DNA of 57,183 bases from CAIMZW01 sp037135095. GTDB lineage: Bacteria; Actinomycetota; Actinomycetes; Nanopelagicales; Nanopelagicaceae. The notes under the pieces are model-generated. The model saw only the letters and a program-made list of their open reading frames with translations. It ran no database searches and had not been told where the DNA came from. The stretch lies in the NCBI GenBank assembly GCA_037135095.1, contig JBAXKZ010000006.1, positions 1 through 57,183 on the forward strand, written 5' to 3'. A program made the position numbers and the translations under genes. Below, piece after piece: positions 25,459-33,588 of this stretch; the stretch's first letter is position 1; the number at the start of each line of letters is the position of its first letter.

Positions 25459-25494
25459 CCGAATAAGACCGAAGAACTAGTCGATTCGGCATAT
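25442..25494. repeat. 15-nt direct repeat and hairpin at the uppS stop
   Basis: GTCGATTCGGCATAT occurs at 25442-25456 (covering the end of uppS) and again at 25480-25494. The first copy is part of a hairpin ATTCGGC-ATATA-GCCGAAT (25446-25464) that straddles the TAG stop; the second copy lacks the complementary arm. No U-tract follows. The remainder of the 159-bp gap before the next gene shows no gene. Confidence 0.55.
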
Positions 25495-25617
25495 GAGGGT
25501 TTAACCAAAATTAACTTTGCGGGTGCGCGTGTCGCCGTGTGAGTTGGGTGGGCCAGTTCTACCGTTTATTCATCGCTTCCCACCGAGTACAACTGCACAG
25601 ATTGCGAGTCCCACCAC

Positions 25618-26940
25618 TTGGCAAAAAGCCAAAATAAGGGTCGTAAGACCTATGTGTTGGATACCAGCGTCCTCTTGGCCGATCCTGCCGCACTGCGGCG
25701 CTTCGCCGAACATGAGGTCATAATCCCAATCACGGTGATCGGTGAACTAGAGACCAAACGCGACCACCCCGAGCTCGGCTACTTTGCCCGCGCCGCCCTT
25801 CGCGCCCTTGATGACCTTCGAATTACCCATGGCCGCCTGGATGAAGCGATTGAAATTAATGACATTGGCGGAACGGTGAAGGTTGAACTCAACCACTCCG
25901 ACCCTTCTTCGCTACCCACCGGCTTCCTTCGAGATGGCTCCAATGATTCCCGGATTCTTTCAATTGCCCGAAATTTAATGGCGGAATCGCGTTCCGTGAT
26001 TCTCGTGACCAAAGATCTCCCACTTCGAGTAAAGGCCTCATCGGTTGGGGTGGAGTCCGAGGAGTACCGGGCTGAGTTGGCTCTCACCAGCGGCTGGACC
26101 GGAATGGTTGAGGTGGATGTTGGTGGCTCAGTTATCGATGCGCTCTATGAGAACGATCGGGTCCATCATGAACTTGGCAGCCAATATCCCTGCCATACCG
26201 GCATTGTTCTTCACTCCGAAAAAGGCAGCGCCCTAGCTCGGGTCACCTCAGATAAATCGATTCAACTAGTTCGCGGTGATCGCTCCGCTTTTGGCTTGCA
26301 CGGCCGCAGCGCCGAGCAACGAGTCGCGTTGGATCTCCTGCTCGACAACGAAATCGGGATCGTCAGCCTCGGTGGCCGGGCGGGAACGGGCAAGAGCGCG
26401 CTGGCCTTGTGCGCCGGACTCGAAGCAGTTCTAGAAAAACGCCACCATAAGAAGGTTGTTATCTTCCGTCCGCTCTATGCCGTTGGCGGCCAAGAGCTTG
26501 GCTACCTGCCTGGGTCGGAAAATGAAAAAATGTCGCCTTGGGCGCAAGCGGTCTTTGACACCTTGGGCGCCCTTGTAAGCCAACATGTCATCGATGAGAT
26601 TGTGGAGCGCGGTCTGATTGAAGTTTTGCCGCTAACCCACATCCGCGGGCGCTCACTTCATGATTCTTTCGTCATAGTTGACGAGGCCCAGTCCCTAGAA
26701 CGCGGGGTGTTACTGACCGTACTCTCACGTATCGGGCAAGGCTCCCGGGTAATTTTGACTCACGACATCGCCCAAAGAGATAACTTGCGCGTCGGTCGGC
26801 ATGATGGTGTTGCAGCCGTTGTGGAGTCGCTGAAAGGCCACCCGCTCTTCGCTCATGTCACCTTGACCCGTTCCGAGCGCTCGCCGATCGCCGCGTTGGT
26901 CACCGAAATGCTGGAAGAGCCAATCAACTTTATGGCCTAA
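25618..26940 (+). CDS. phoH2: PhoH2-type PIN-PhoH RNA helicase/RNase
   Basis: Fusion of an N-terminal PIN ribonuclease domain (about 10-140, TYVLDTSVLLADP and SNDSRILSIA with acidic residues) to a PhoH/RecD-like ATPase (about 215-440: Walker A GGRAGTGKSALAL, Walker B FVIVDEAQSLERG, then GQGSRVILTHDIAQRD). Mycobacterial PhoH2 with this layout unwinds and cuts RNA. The frame opens only after a stop at 25540 and the sole usable start is TTG 25618, with neither a good ribosome binding site nor a -10 at leaderless distance; 440 residues. Confidence 0.93.
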   Translation: MAKSQNKGRKTYVLDTSVLLADPAALRRFAEHEVIIPITVIGELETKRDHPELGYFARAALRALDDLRITHGRLDEAIEINDIGGTVKVELNHSDPSSLPTGFLRDGSNDSRILSIARNLMAESRSVILVTKDLPLRVKASSVGVESEEYRAELALTSGWTGMVEVDVGGSVIDALYENDRVHHELGSQYPCHTGIVLHSEKGSALARVTSDKSIQLVRGDRSAFGLHGRSAEQRVALDLLLDNEIGIVSLGGRAGTGKSALALCAGLEAVLEKRHHKKVVIFRPLYAVGGQELGYLPGSENEKMSPWAQAVFDTLGALVSQHVIDEIVERGLIEVLPLTHIRGRSLHDSFVIVDEAQSLERGVLLTVLSRIGQGSRVILTHDIAQRDNLRVGRHDGVAAVVESLKGHPLFAHVTLTRSERSPIAALVTEMLEEPINFMA

Positions 26941-27220
26941 TCAGGCTAAAAAATGGCTTCAGGCGACATAACGGATATATCGGACTTAGACTGGGCTGAC
27001 CTGTACTTTTAATTTCTCACTTTTCTGTGAATTTAATCTAATTTGGCTCCTACGCGGGGAATAATTTGCCCGCCGTTCACCTGGCTGTCACTCTTAAACC
27101 CTTCCCCCCAACCTTCCACCCTCAAAAAGGGTCGATCAGCGTTGTGGGTTAGGAACTGGTTTTACCGATTTGGTAGCCCCAGTCCGAGATTGAATTAATA
27201 GAAGACGAGGAGGTGCATCG
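26941..27220 (+). promoter_or_regulatory. Structured 280-bp region before the lytic transglycosylase gene
   Basis: No gene seen. Hairpins include GCGGG-N10-CCCGC near 27053, ACCCT-CAAAA-AGGGT near 27118-27132, and a larger stem ACTGG...CCAGT enclosing TACC-GATTT-GGTA (about 27152-27182) about 28 nt before the ribosome binding site. The region upstream of 27050 is A/T-rich with TAATCT as a possible -10. Cell-wall lytic genes in actinobacteria are often under c-di-AMP riboswitches, but I could not match that consensus here. Confidence 0.35.
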
Positions 27221-27832
27221 ATGTTCCGATTCCTACACGCTCGAAAGAGCTACATGGCAGTTGGCGCGGCCTTATTGGTCTGGATGCTCTCGGCAGTTGA
27301 TACCACTTTTGCTCAAGTCACCCTGGAACGACTGGTTACCTTGCCTGATGCTGGGGCGACGCCAGATGGGGTTCCAACAACCGCCCCGGTTATTCCGGTC
27401 GCTCCCACTCTTCCAGCAGTTTCCTCGAACCCAATCTTGATCGACTTCTCTGGCGTTGCTTCGGTAAGTGCCAAGTCGATTGCCTTGGTCTCGTTAGTAG
27501 CTCGCCAAGTTGAATTGGCTAAGACACCAGCAGGTGCAAAGCAAGTTGCCAAAGTTTTAGTCGCAGAGAAATATAAATGGAACCTCCATCAAGTTGGTTG
27601 CTTAACCGCGCTGTGGAATAGCGAGAGTCATTGGAACTTCCAAGCTCGAAATAAACGAACTGGAGCTCACGGTATTCCGCAGGCGTTACCAGCTTCTAAG
27701 ATGGAGAGCGTTGGCATGGATTGGCGTACCAATCCAGTTACCCAAATTAAGTGGGGTTTGAATTACATCAAGGTTCGCTATGGCACGCCATGTGGCGCGC
27801 TCGCTAAGAAGAATTGGTCTGGCTACTACTAA
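27221..27832 (+). CDS. Secreted lytic-transglycosylase-like protein
   Basis: Exported 203-residue protein: a basic start and hydrophobic segment (about 10-31) ending FAQ give a signal peptide. A Pro/Thr/Val-rich linker follows, then an SLT-like catalytic fold (about 115-203) with catalytic Glu in WNSESHWN, then ARNKRTGAHGIPQALP and TQIKWGLNYIKVRYGTPC. It probably cleaves peptidoglycan during growth or division. Strong Shine-Dalgarno GAGGAGGTG. There is no LysM or peptidoglycan-binding domain. Confidence 0.85.
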   Translation: MFRFLHARKSYMAVGAALLVWMLSAVDTTFAQVTLERLVTLPDAGATPDGVPTTAPVIPVAPTLPAVSSNPILIDFSGVASVSAKSIALVSLVARQVELAKTPAGAKQVAKVLVAEKYKWNLHQVGCLTALWNSESHWNFQARNKRTGAHGIPQALPASKMESVGMDWRTNPVTQIKWGLNYIKVRYGTPCGALAKKNWSGYY

Positions 27833-27855
27833 GCCGCTGAAATCAAATTCTTAAA

Positions 27856-29508
27856 TCAGGCCGGTCTCATTCCGATTGAGATCGGCTTTGATGTTTCGGC
27901 AAAGAAATCATTGCCTTTATCGTCCACCACAATAAATGCAGGGAAGTCTTCAACTTCGATTCGAAAGACCGCTTCCATCCCAAGCTCTGGGTAGGCCAAG
28001 ACCTCAACCTTTTTGATGCAATCTTGGGCCAACCTGGCAGCCGGTCCACCAATCGAGCCTAAATAGAAGCCGCCATGGGTATTGCAAGCTTCGGTAACCG
28101 CTTTAGAGCGATTGCCTTTCGCAAGCATCACCATCGAGCCGCCAGCTGCTTGGAATTGATCAACATATGAATCCATCCGACCCGCGGTAGTCGGACCGAA
28201 CGAGCCAGAGGCATAGCCCGCCGGAGTCTTGGCTGGGCCGGCGTAGTAAATAGCGTGGTTCTTTAGGTAATCAGGCATCGGCTCACCAGCATCCAGAAGC
28301 GCCTTGATCTTGGCATGAGCTAAATCGCGACCGACCACCAAGGTGCCGCTGAGGGAGAGTCGGGTTTTGATTGGATACTTTGACAGCGTGGCTAATACAT
28401 CGGCCATAGGTTGATTGAGATCAATTTTTACGACGTCATCGTCCAGGTGTTCATCAGTGGTCTCAGGTAGGAAGTGGGCCGGGTCGGTCTCTAATTTCTC
28501 AATAAAGACGCCAGCTTTGGTGATCTTGCCTTTAGCTTGGCGGTCGGCAGAGCAGGAGACTGCGATTGCAATGGGAAGTGAAGCCCCATGGCGAGGCAGG
28601 CGAACAACTCGAACATCGTGACAGAAATACTTTCCGCCAAACTGTGCGCCGATTCCCAAAGTGCGAGTTAACTCCAAGACTTTTGCTTCTAATTCCAGAT
28701 CTCGAAACCCATGTCCGGTTGTGGCGCTGCCTGAAGTAGGAAGGGCATCCAAGTAATGGGTGCTGGCTAGCTTTGCCGTCTTCATAGTGTGTTCCGCTGA
28801 AGTACCGCCAATGACAATTGCCAAGTGATATGGCGGGCAGGCTGCGGTTCCCAACGAACGCAATTTTTCATCTAACCAATTCATGAAAGAGGTGGGATTA
28901 AGAATCGCCTTAGTCTCTTGGTAGAGATAGGACTTGTTGGCGCTACCGCCGCCCTTTGCGATGAAGAGAAAGTTGTATTCATCGGGATGTTCATTATCGG
29001 AATAGATTTCTATTTGAGCTGGCAAGTTATTACCGGTGTTCTTTTCATCCCAAGTGGTTGTAGGAGCCATTTGGGAATAACGTAAATTTAAATTTGTGAA
29101 GGCGTCATAAACCCCGCGGGCAATTGATTCTTCATCTTTAGCTGAAGTTAAAGTGCGTTGACCTTTCTTTCCCATGATCAGTGCGGTGCCAGTGTCTTGA
29201 CACATTGGCAGAACCCCGCCAGCAGCAATATTGGCATTCTTCAATAAATCAAGCGCCACAAATCGGTCGTTGGGTGAAGCTTCAGCATCCGAGAGAATTG
29301 AGGCTAATTGGGTCAAGTGTTCGGCGCGCAAATAATGCGAGATATCGTGAATTGCAACCGAAGTTAGATTTTCGATTGCAGAAGGCTCGACCTTCAGAAA
29401 TTCCATACCCTCGGCGATAAAGGTTGATACGCCTTCGGTACTGAGTAAGCGATACTCAGTTCTATCAGGGCCGATCGGCAATAAGTCGCTGTAACTAAAT
29501 TCTGGCAT
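27856..29508 (-). CDS. fumA: Class I (4Fe-4S) fumarate hydratase
   Basis: Interconverts fumarate and malate with an oxygen-sensitive 4Fe-4S cluster, in the TCA cycle. Full length (550 residues from ATG 29508). Likely cluster cysteines are in PMCQDTGTA (near 103), AACPPYH (near 220) and KYFCHDV (near 310). The beta domain at the C-terminus carries SIGGPAARLAQDCI. I chose ATG 29508 rather than an in-frame TTG at 29523; GAGG lies 9 nt before it. It begins 1 nt after the xseB stop, so it is co-transcribed with xseA-xseB. A class II FumC is not in the window. Confidence 0.93.
   Translation of the reverse strand: MPEFSYSDLLPIGPDRTEYRLLSTEGVSTFIAEGMEFLKVEPSAIENLTSVAIHDISHYLRAEHLTQLASILSDAEASPNDRFVALDLLKNANIAAGGVLPMCQDTGTALIMGKKGQRTLTSAKDEESIARGVYDAFTNLNLRYSQMAPTTTWDEKNTGNNLPAQIEIYSDNEHPDEYNFLFIAKGGGSANKSYLYQETKAILNPTSFMNWLDEKLRSLGTAACPPYHLAIVIGGTSAEHTMKTAKLASTHYLDALPTSGSATTGHGFRDLELEAKVLELTRTLGIGAQFGGKYFCHDVRVVRLPRHGASLPIAIAVSCSADRQAKGKITKAGVFIEKLETDPAHFLPETTDEHLDDDVVKIDLNQPMADVLATLSKYPIKTRLSLSGTLVVGRDLAHAKIKALLDAGEPMPDYLKNHAIYYAGPAKTPAGYASGSFGPTTAGRMDSYVDQFQAAGGSMVMLAKGNRSKAVTEACNTHGGFYLGSIGGPAARLAQDCIKKVEVLAYPELGMEAVFRIEVEDFPAFIVVDDKGNDFFAETSKPISIGMRPA
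27860..27886 (+). terminator. Possible terminator inside the 3' end of fumarase
   Basis: A 10-bp stem (27860-27869 with 27877-27886, one G-U pair, 7-nt loop) just after the lytic transglycosylase gene; it overlaps the last codons of the convergent fumarase gene. The following T-run is weak (CTTTGATG), so termination may be inefficient. Confidence 0.4.
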
Positions 29509-29509
29509 T

Positions 29510-29713
29510 TTAGTTTTCCTCAAGTGTTGGACGGGCTGCCGTTAACTTTGCCTTTGCGCCATCGAGCCACTCTTGGCAGATCTTGGCTAGCGCCTCGCCT
29601 CGCTCCCAGAGCGCTAATGACTCTTCGAGTGTGGCCTGGCCACCTTCTAATTGGGATACGACTTCGGCGAGTTCATCTCGCGCTGCTTCATAAGAGATCT
29701 TTTTCTCGGCCAT
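29510..29713 (-). CDS. xseB: Exonuclease VII small subunit
   Basis: 67-residue partner of XseA; several copies wrap the large subunit to form the exonuclease that degrades single-stranded DNA. It has the family helical hairpin: SYEAARDELAEVVSQLEGG, then ATLEESLALWERGEALAKIC. It begins 9 nt after the xseA stop and ends 1 nt before the fumarase start, all on the minus strand. Confidence 0.93.
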   Translation of the reverse strand: MAEKKISYEAARDELAEVVSQLEGGQATLEESLALWERGEALAKICQEWLDGAKAKLTAARPTLEEN

Positions 29714-29722
29714 TTTCGTAAT

Positions 29723-30922
29723 CTACTCCGCCGCAGCCGCGAGCTCACCCGTTGCCAGACGTAATCTAAGTCGCTCCCCGGAGCTGACCTGATCAGCGGC
29801 CCGGACCAAGGAGCCATCACTTTTCGAGACGACGGCGTAGCCGCGATCCAACGTGGCTTGGGGCGAGAGCGTCCGCACTTGGGTGGCTAGATTGGCAACT
29901 TCTTCGCGGCCCAGGGCAATTAGATTCCAGGTGCTGCGAAAATTGCGGTCCAGAAAAGTTGCAATCTGCTCGGCTCGAAGATCCACCATAGTCATCGGGT
30001 TTCGAAGCACTGGGCGATCGACTAACTGCGCGATCCGCGAGCTCTCAAAATCAATTTTTGAAGTTATGGTGCGCCAAGCCCGATTTTGAAGTTGGGAGAT
30101 TTTATGAAGCTCTTCGGCCATATCTGGGACTACTCGCTTGCCGGCATCGGTTGGCGTAGATGCGCGCCAATCGGCAACGAGATCTAGCAATGGTGCATCC
30201 TTTTCATGGCCTATGGCGCTGACGATCGGGGTATTGGCGGCTGCAACTAACCGGACCAGGCCTTCATCAGAGAATGGAAGCAAATCTTCAAAGGAGCCGC
30301 CGCCACGGGTGATGATGATTACTTCAACATCGGGGTTGGCATCTAGCTCTTTTAACGCAGCGCTAACTTCGCTGACGGCCGCCGCACCTTGGACCGCAAC
30401 TTCGCGAATTTCGAAGCGGACCGCCGGCCAGCGACGCTTAGCATTTTCAACCACATCTTTTTCGGCATCGCTATTGCGACCGCAAATCAAACCAACAGCC
30501 TTTGGGAGAAAAGGGAGTTCTTTTTTAAGGTCGACGCTAAAGAGGCCTTCGGCAGCCAAGACCGATTTAAGGTGTTCCAAACGCGCCAATAATTCACCGA
30601 CGCCAACTTGGCGAATCTCTTTAACGCTAAGTGAGAGCGAGCCGCTCTTGGCATACCAAGAAACTTTTGAATGCATTACGACTCGGGCATTGGGAGGCAG
30701 CGGTTGCACCGCGCTCAATACCGATTTATGGCACATGATTGAAAGGCTCATATCGGCACTGACATCGCGCAGCCGCATAAAGACCATCGCTGCGCCGGGA
30801 CGAACCGTTACCTCCGAGAGTTCACCTTCAACCCAGATCGGCCCCAGCTTGCTCAAATATTCCCCGATTGCCTCAGAGATCACCCGGACCGGGACCGGAG
30901 ATTCACTTGAAGTGTCGAGCAT
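29723..30922 (-). CDS. xseA: Exonuclease VII large subunit
   Basis: Catalytic subunit of exonuclease VII. The 399 residues include the N-terminal OB fold (about 10-100, SKLGPIWVEGELSE), the catalytic core with GGGSFEDLLPFSDE and AIGHEKDAPLLDLVADWRA (conserved Asp/His residues), a coiled coil, and the C-terminal domain ending LSPQATLDRGYAVV. The start ATG has TAGGAT 6 nt upstream and no Shine-Dalgarno, so it is probably leaderless. Divergent from ispH with only 26 bp between starts. Confidence 0.95.
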   Translation of the reverse strand: MLDTSSESPVPVRVISEAIGEYLSKLGPIWVEGELSEVTVRPGAAMVFMRLRDVSADMSLSIMCHKSVLSAVQPLPPNARVVMHSKVSWYAKSGSLSLSVKEIRQVGVGELLARLEHLKSVLAAEGLFSVDLKKELPFLPKAVGLICGRNSDAEKDVVENAKRRWPAVRFEIREVAVQGAAAVSEVSAALKELDANPDVEVIIITRGGGSFEDLLPFSDEGLVRLVAAANTPIVSAIGHEKDAPLLDLVADWRASTPTDAGKRVVPDMAEELHKISQLQNRAWRTITSKIDFESSRIAQLVDRPVLRNPMTMVDLRAEQIATFLDRNFRSTWNLIALGREEVANLATQVRTLSPQATLDRGYAVVSKSDGSLVRAADQVSSGERLRLRLATGELAAAAE

Positions 30923-30948
30923 GGATCGATCCTAATAGGATTACCAAC
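30923..30948. promoter_or_regulatory. Back-to-back leaderless promoters of xseA and ispH
   Basis: The 26-bp spacer holds two TAGGAT hexamers facing away from each other with 1 bp between them (ATCCTA-A-TAGGAT, 30929-30941). The left one is 6 nt from the xseA ATG, the right one 7 nt from the ispH ATG. Any -35 elements would lie inside the opposite gene. No Shine-Dalgarno on either side. Confidence 0.6.
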
Positions 30949-31902
30949 ATGGCTAAAAGAGTTCTACTTGCCGCGCCCAGAGGCTATTGTGCTGGCGTCG
31001 ATCGCGCCGTAGTTACGGTGGAGAAGTCGCTCGAGCTATATGGCGCTCCGGTTTATGTGCGAAAGCAGATCGTTCACAACAAACATGTAGTCGCAACGCT
31101 AGAGGCTCGCGGAGCCATCTTTGTCGATGAGACCGATGAAGTCCCTGAGGGCTCCATCGTTGTCTTCTCAGCCCATGGCGTCTCACCCGCAGTTCATGCC
31201 GATGCCGCTACCCGCGGGCTAAAGACCATTGATGCCACCTGCCCTTTGGTTACAAAGGTGCATCACGAGGTAAAGCGCTTTGCTTCTGAAGATTTAGATA
31301 TTTTGCTGATTGGCCATGCCGGCCACGAAGAGGTCGAAGGCACCGCTGGTGAAGCCCCTTCAAATGTAATTGTTGTTGATGGCCTAGATCATATTGCTGA
31401 GATTCAAGTTCGGGATGAGAACAAGGTGGCCTGGTTATCGCAAACTACATTGAGCGTTGACGAGACCTTGGCGACGGTCGCTGCCCTTCGCCAACGCTTT
31501 CCAAATTTGATGGATCCGCCGAGTGATGACATTTGTTATGCCACTCAAAATCGGCAAGTGGCGATCAAACAGATTGCGCCACAATCGGATTTAGTTTTGG
31601 TAGTTGGTTCGACAAACTCTTCGAATTCGGTTCGCTTGGTTGAAGTTTCACTGGAGTACGGGGCGAAGGCGGCTTACTTGGTTGACTTTGCTGCCGAGGT
31701 AGATGAAGAGTGGTTAGTGGGCGTTGAAACAATCGGCGTGACTAGCGGCGCTTCGGTACCAGAAATTTTAGTGACCGATTTGCTTCTTTGGTTAGCAGAG
31801 CGCGGCTATGGTGAAGTTGAGACCGTTACGGCGATGGAAGAGCATTTACTTTTTTCGATACCGCCAGAGTTACGTAAGGACCTGCGAACCGCTGGACTTT
31901 AG
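30949..31902 (+). CDS. ispH: 4-hydroxy-3-methylbut-2-enyl diphosphate reductase
   Basis: Last enzyme of the MEP pathway, making IPP and DMAPP, with an iron-sulfur cluster held by three cysteines: RGYCAGVDRA, DATCPLVTK and DDICYATQNRQ. The HDR core motifs QTTLSVDET and VGSTNSSNS are also present. I chose ATG 30949 (317 residues, MAKRVLLAAPRGYC) since the longer frame from 30868 reads through the xseA start. Product feeds the cis-prenyltransferase and UbiA protein encoded in this window. Its stop overlaps the stop of the convergent DUF6542 gene by 3 bases. Confidence 0.95.
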   Translation: MAKRVLLAAPRGYCAGVDRAVVTVEKSLELYGAPVYVRKQIVHNKHVVATLEARGAIFVDETDEVPEGSIVVFSAHGVSPAVHADAATRGLKTIDATCPLVTKVHHEVKRFASEDLDILLIGHAGHEEVEGTAGEAPSNVIVVDGLDHIAEIQVRDENKVAWLSQTTLSVDETLATVAALRQRFPNLMDPPSDDICYATQNRQVAIKQIAPQSDLVLVVGSTNSSNSVRLVEVSLEYGAKAAYLVDFAAEVDEEWLVGVETIGVTSGASVPEILVTDLLLWLAERGYGEVETVTAMEEHLLFSIPPELRKDLRTAGL

Positions 31903-32309
31903 ATTTCGCTCTTTCGCTCTTTGCGAATAATTGCTAGATGAAGGACCCATCCTGCTGCTGCGCCGAAGGCAAGAAATGGCGCGACGCCAGCAAGGCTGGT
32001 AACCAGATCCAATCCGATCTTTGTTACATGTAGACCGGTACCACCAATGGTGATCATTAAGATAATGGTTGAGATCAGAAATGCAATTGGTGGATTGACC
32101 ACTGCTGCAAAAGATGTTCCGGTGCGACCTAAGTAGAGTGCGCCGGCGAAGGCGACCAAGATCGCAATTCCGGTAATTAAACCGACCTTGGTAAATTTAT
32201 ATTCAATCGCTTCCGCCAGAAAGATTATTAGGAATTGCAAGATCACGACCCCAGGCATGGTGAGCCCTGGGCCTTTGATTGGCCGCGCTGGAAGCTTTAA
32301 TTCAGTCAT
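31899..32309 (-). CDS. DUF6542-type membrane protein
   Basis: 136-residue protein with four hydrophobic helices and short loops (PGVVILQFLIIFLAEAIEY; GTSFAAVVNPPIAFLIST). Similar small membrane proteins sit between ispH and ychF in other actinobacteria, which is why I suggest DUF6542; the name rests on topology and position, and the function is unknown. I use ATG 32309, overlapping the end of rmuC by 8 nt; ATG 32321 is an in-frame alternative. Probably translated by coupling from rmuC. Confidence 0.65.
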   Translation of the reverse strand: MTELKLPARPIKGPGLTMPGVVILQFLIIFLAEAIEYKFTKVGLITGIAILVAFAGALYLGRTGTSFAAVVNPPIAFLISTIILMITIGGTGLHVTKIGLDLVTSLAGVAPFLAFGAAAGWVLHLAIIRKERKSEI

Positions 32310-33537
32310 CTTGCTTCTCATTATCCTCTAGATCGCTATCTTCGATTTCAATATCCGCACCTTCGATTTCGGCACGAACTTTGATGATCCGAAGTTCGTC
32401 ATCTACCCCTTCAATTGCCTTTATCTTGGTGGCGGAAGGGACTCCAAGTTTGATCATTTTTCGAGCTGGGCGGAGCATATTCTCCTCGGCGCTTTGAACT
32501 AAGTCGTTATATGCCCGCTCTGAAGATTTAATACTGTCACCCAACTTCGAGATTCGGTTGTGAACTCGGCCAATCCGCTTTAGTAGCTCGCCGGCTAAAT
32601 CTTTGATCGCAGCTGCGTTGTGAGCCATATCCGACTGGCTAAAGACAAAGGCGACGGTCCGAAGCAGCGCCATCATGGTCGTGGGGGTCGCGATCGTGAC
32701 CCCCTTTTCAAAGGCCTTGTGTAGCAATTGCGGATCGACCTCGAGCGCCTCAGAGAGGATGGATTCGAAGGGAGCGAAGAGAACTACATAGTCAGGTGAG
32801 TTTGAACTTTCAGAGTAGCCTCGTTTTGCCAAGGCGCTTACATGTCCAAGTAAATCCTTGGCATGTAATTGCATGAGTTCTTTGCGACGATCAGGATCTT
32901 TCTCGGCAATTGCATCTAAGAAACGATCAAAAGGGAATTTGGAGTCGATAAAGATTTCGCTGCCACCAGGAATTGCAATCTTGATATCTGGTTTGGAGAT
33001 TTCGGCATCTGTTTTGCGGTAATCCTGTTTGAAGAAATGAACCCCTTCGATTAAGCCGGAGCCCTCTAAGAGCATTTCGAGTTGGGTCTCTCCATATTTA
33101 CCGCGAGTTTGAGAATTGGAGAGCGCGCCAGCGAGTTTGGTAGTTTCGCGGAGCAAGGTTTCATTACCGGTTCGCATGTTCTCCATTTGAGTGCGGATTC
33201 CGGCTTCGGCGCTGGCTCGCTTTACTTCAGCTTCTTGGGCCTGAGTATTTAATGCGACCATATTTTGTTGAACCGATTTCAACGCCTCATCTAACCGGGT
33301 GTTCTGGCTTTGCTCAGCACGCAAAGTATCTAATTGTGAGGTGAGCAGGGAAACCTTGGTCTCTTCGGCGCTGCGCTTTGCGGTTTCGGCGGCGAGTGCA
33401 GCCGCGGTGCTGGCAAGTTCGGCAGCCTTCCCAGATGAGCGCAGGCGAGTGATCAGCACGCCGAGCACGGCTCCTAGCAGCAAGCCGATGGCCAGACCCA
33501 CGATTAAGCCGGTATTTGAGCCAGTTGAAGTATTCAT
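32302..33537 (-). CDS. rmuC: DNA recombination protein RmuC
   Basis: RmuC family protein, which limits genome inversions in E. coli and carries a PD-(D/E)XK-like fold. The 411 residues from ATG 33537 start with one membrane helix (GLIVGLAIGLLLGAVLGVLI), then a coiled coil (about 35-125) and the RmuC domain (about 130-360: LEMLLEGSGLIEGVHFF, IFIDSKFPFDRFLDAI, FAPFESILSEAL). An acidic C-terminal tail follows. An in-frame GTG at 33570 would add 11 residues before the helix. Divergent from ychF. Confidence 0.92.
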   Translation of the reverse strand: MNTSTGSNTGLIVGLAIGLLLGAVLGVLITRLRSSGKAAELASTAAALAAETAKRSAEETKVSLLTSQLDTLRAEQSQNTRLDEALKSVQQNMVALNTQAQEAEVKRASAEAGIRTQMENMRTGNETLLRETTKLAGALSNSQTRGKYGETQLEMLLEGSGLIEGVHFFKQDYRKTDAEISKPDIKIAIPGGSEIFIDSKFPFDRFLDAIAEKDPDRRKELMQLHAKDLLGHVSALAKRGYSESSNSPDYVVLFAPFESILSEALEVDPQLLHKAFEKGVTIATPTTMMALLRTVAFVFSQSDMAHNAAAIKDLAGELLKRIGRVHNRISKLGDSIKSSERAYNDLVQSAEENMLRPARKMIKLGVPSATKIKAIEGVDDELRIIKVRAEIEGADIEIEDSDLEDNEKQDD

Positions 33538-33588
33538 GGCACTATCGTGGCAGGAAGCAGTGACAATCACGCGTAGGCTCTACTCCTC

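Noticed and set aside
25517..25723. 68-codon frame across the PhoH start
   Set aside because: Different frame from the PIN domain; no homology features. The TTG at 25618 explains the gene.
26941..27220. c-di-AMP (ydaO) riboswitch
   Set aside because: Context fits, but the conserved sequence blocks were not found; kept only as a structured leader.
30138..30935. 265-codon frame antisense to xseA
   Set aside because: The opposite frame is clear XseA; this is a compositional shadow without a ribosome binding site or domain.
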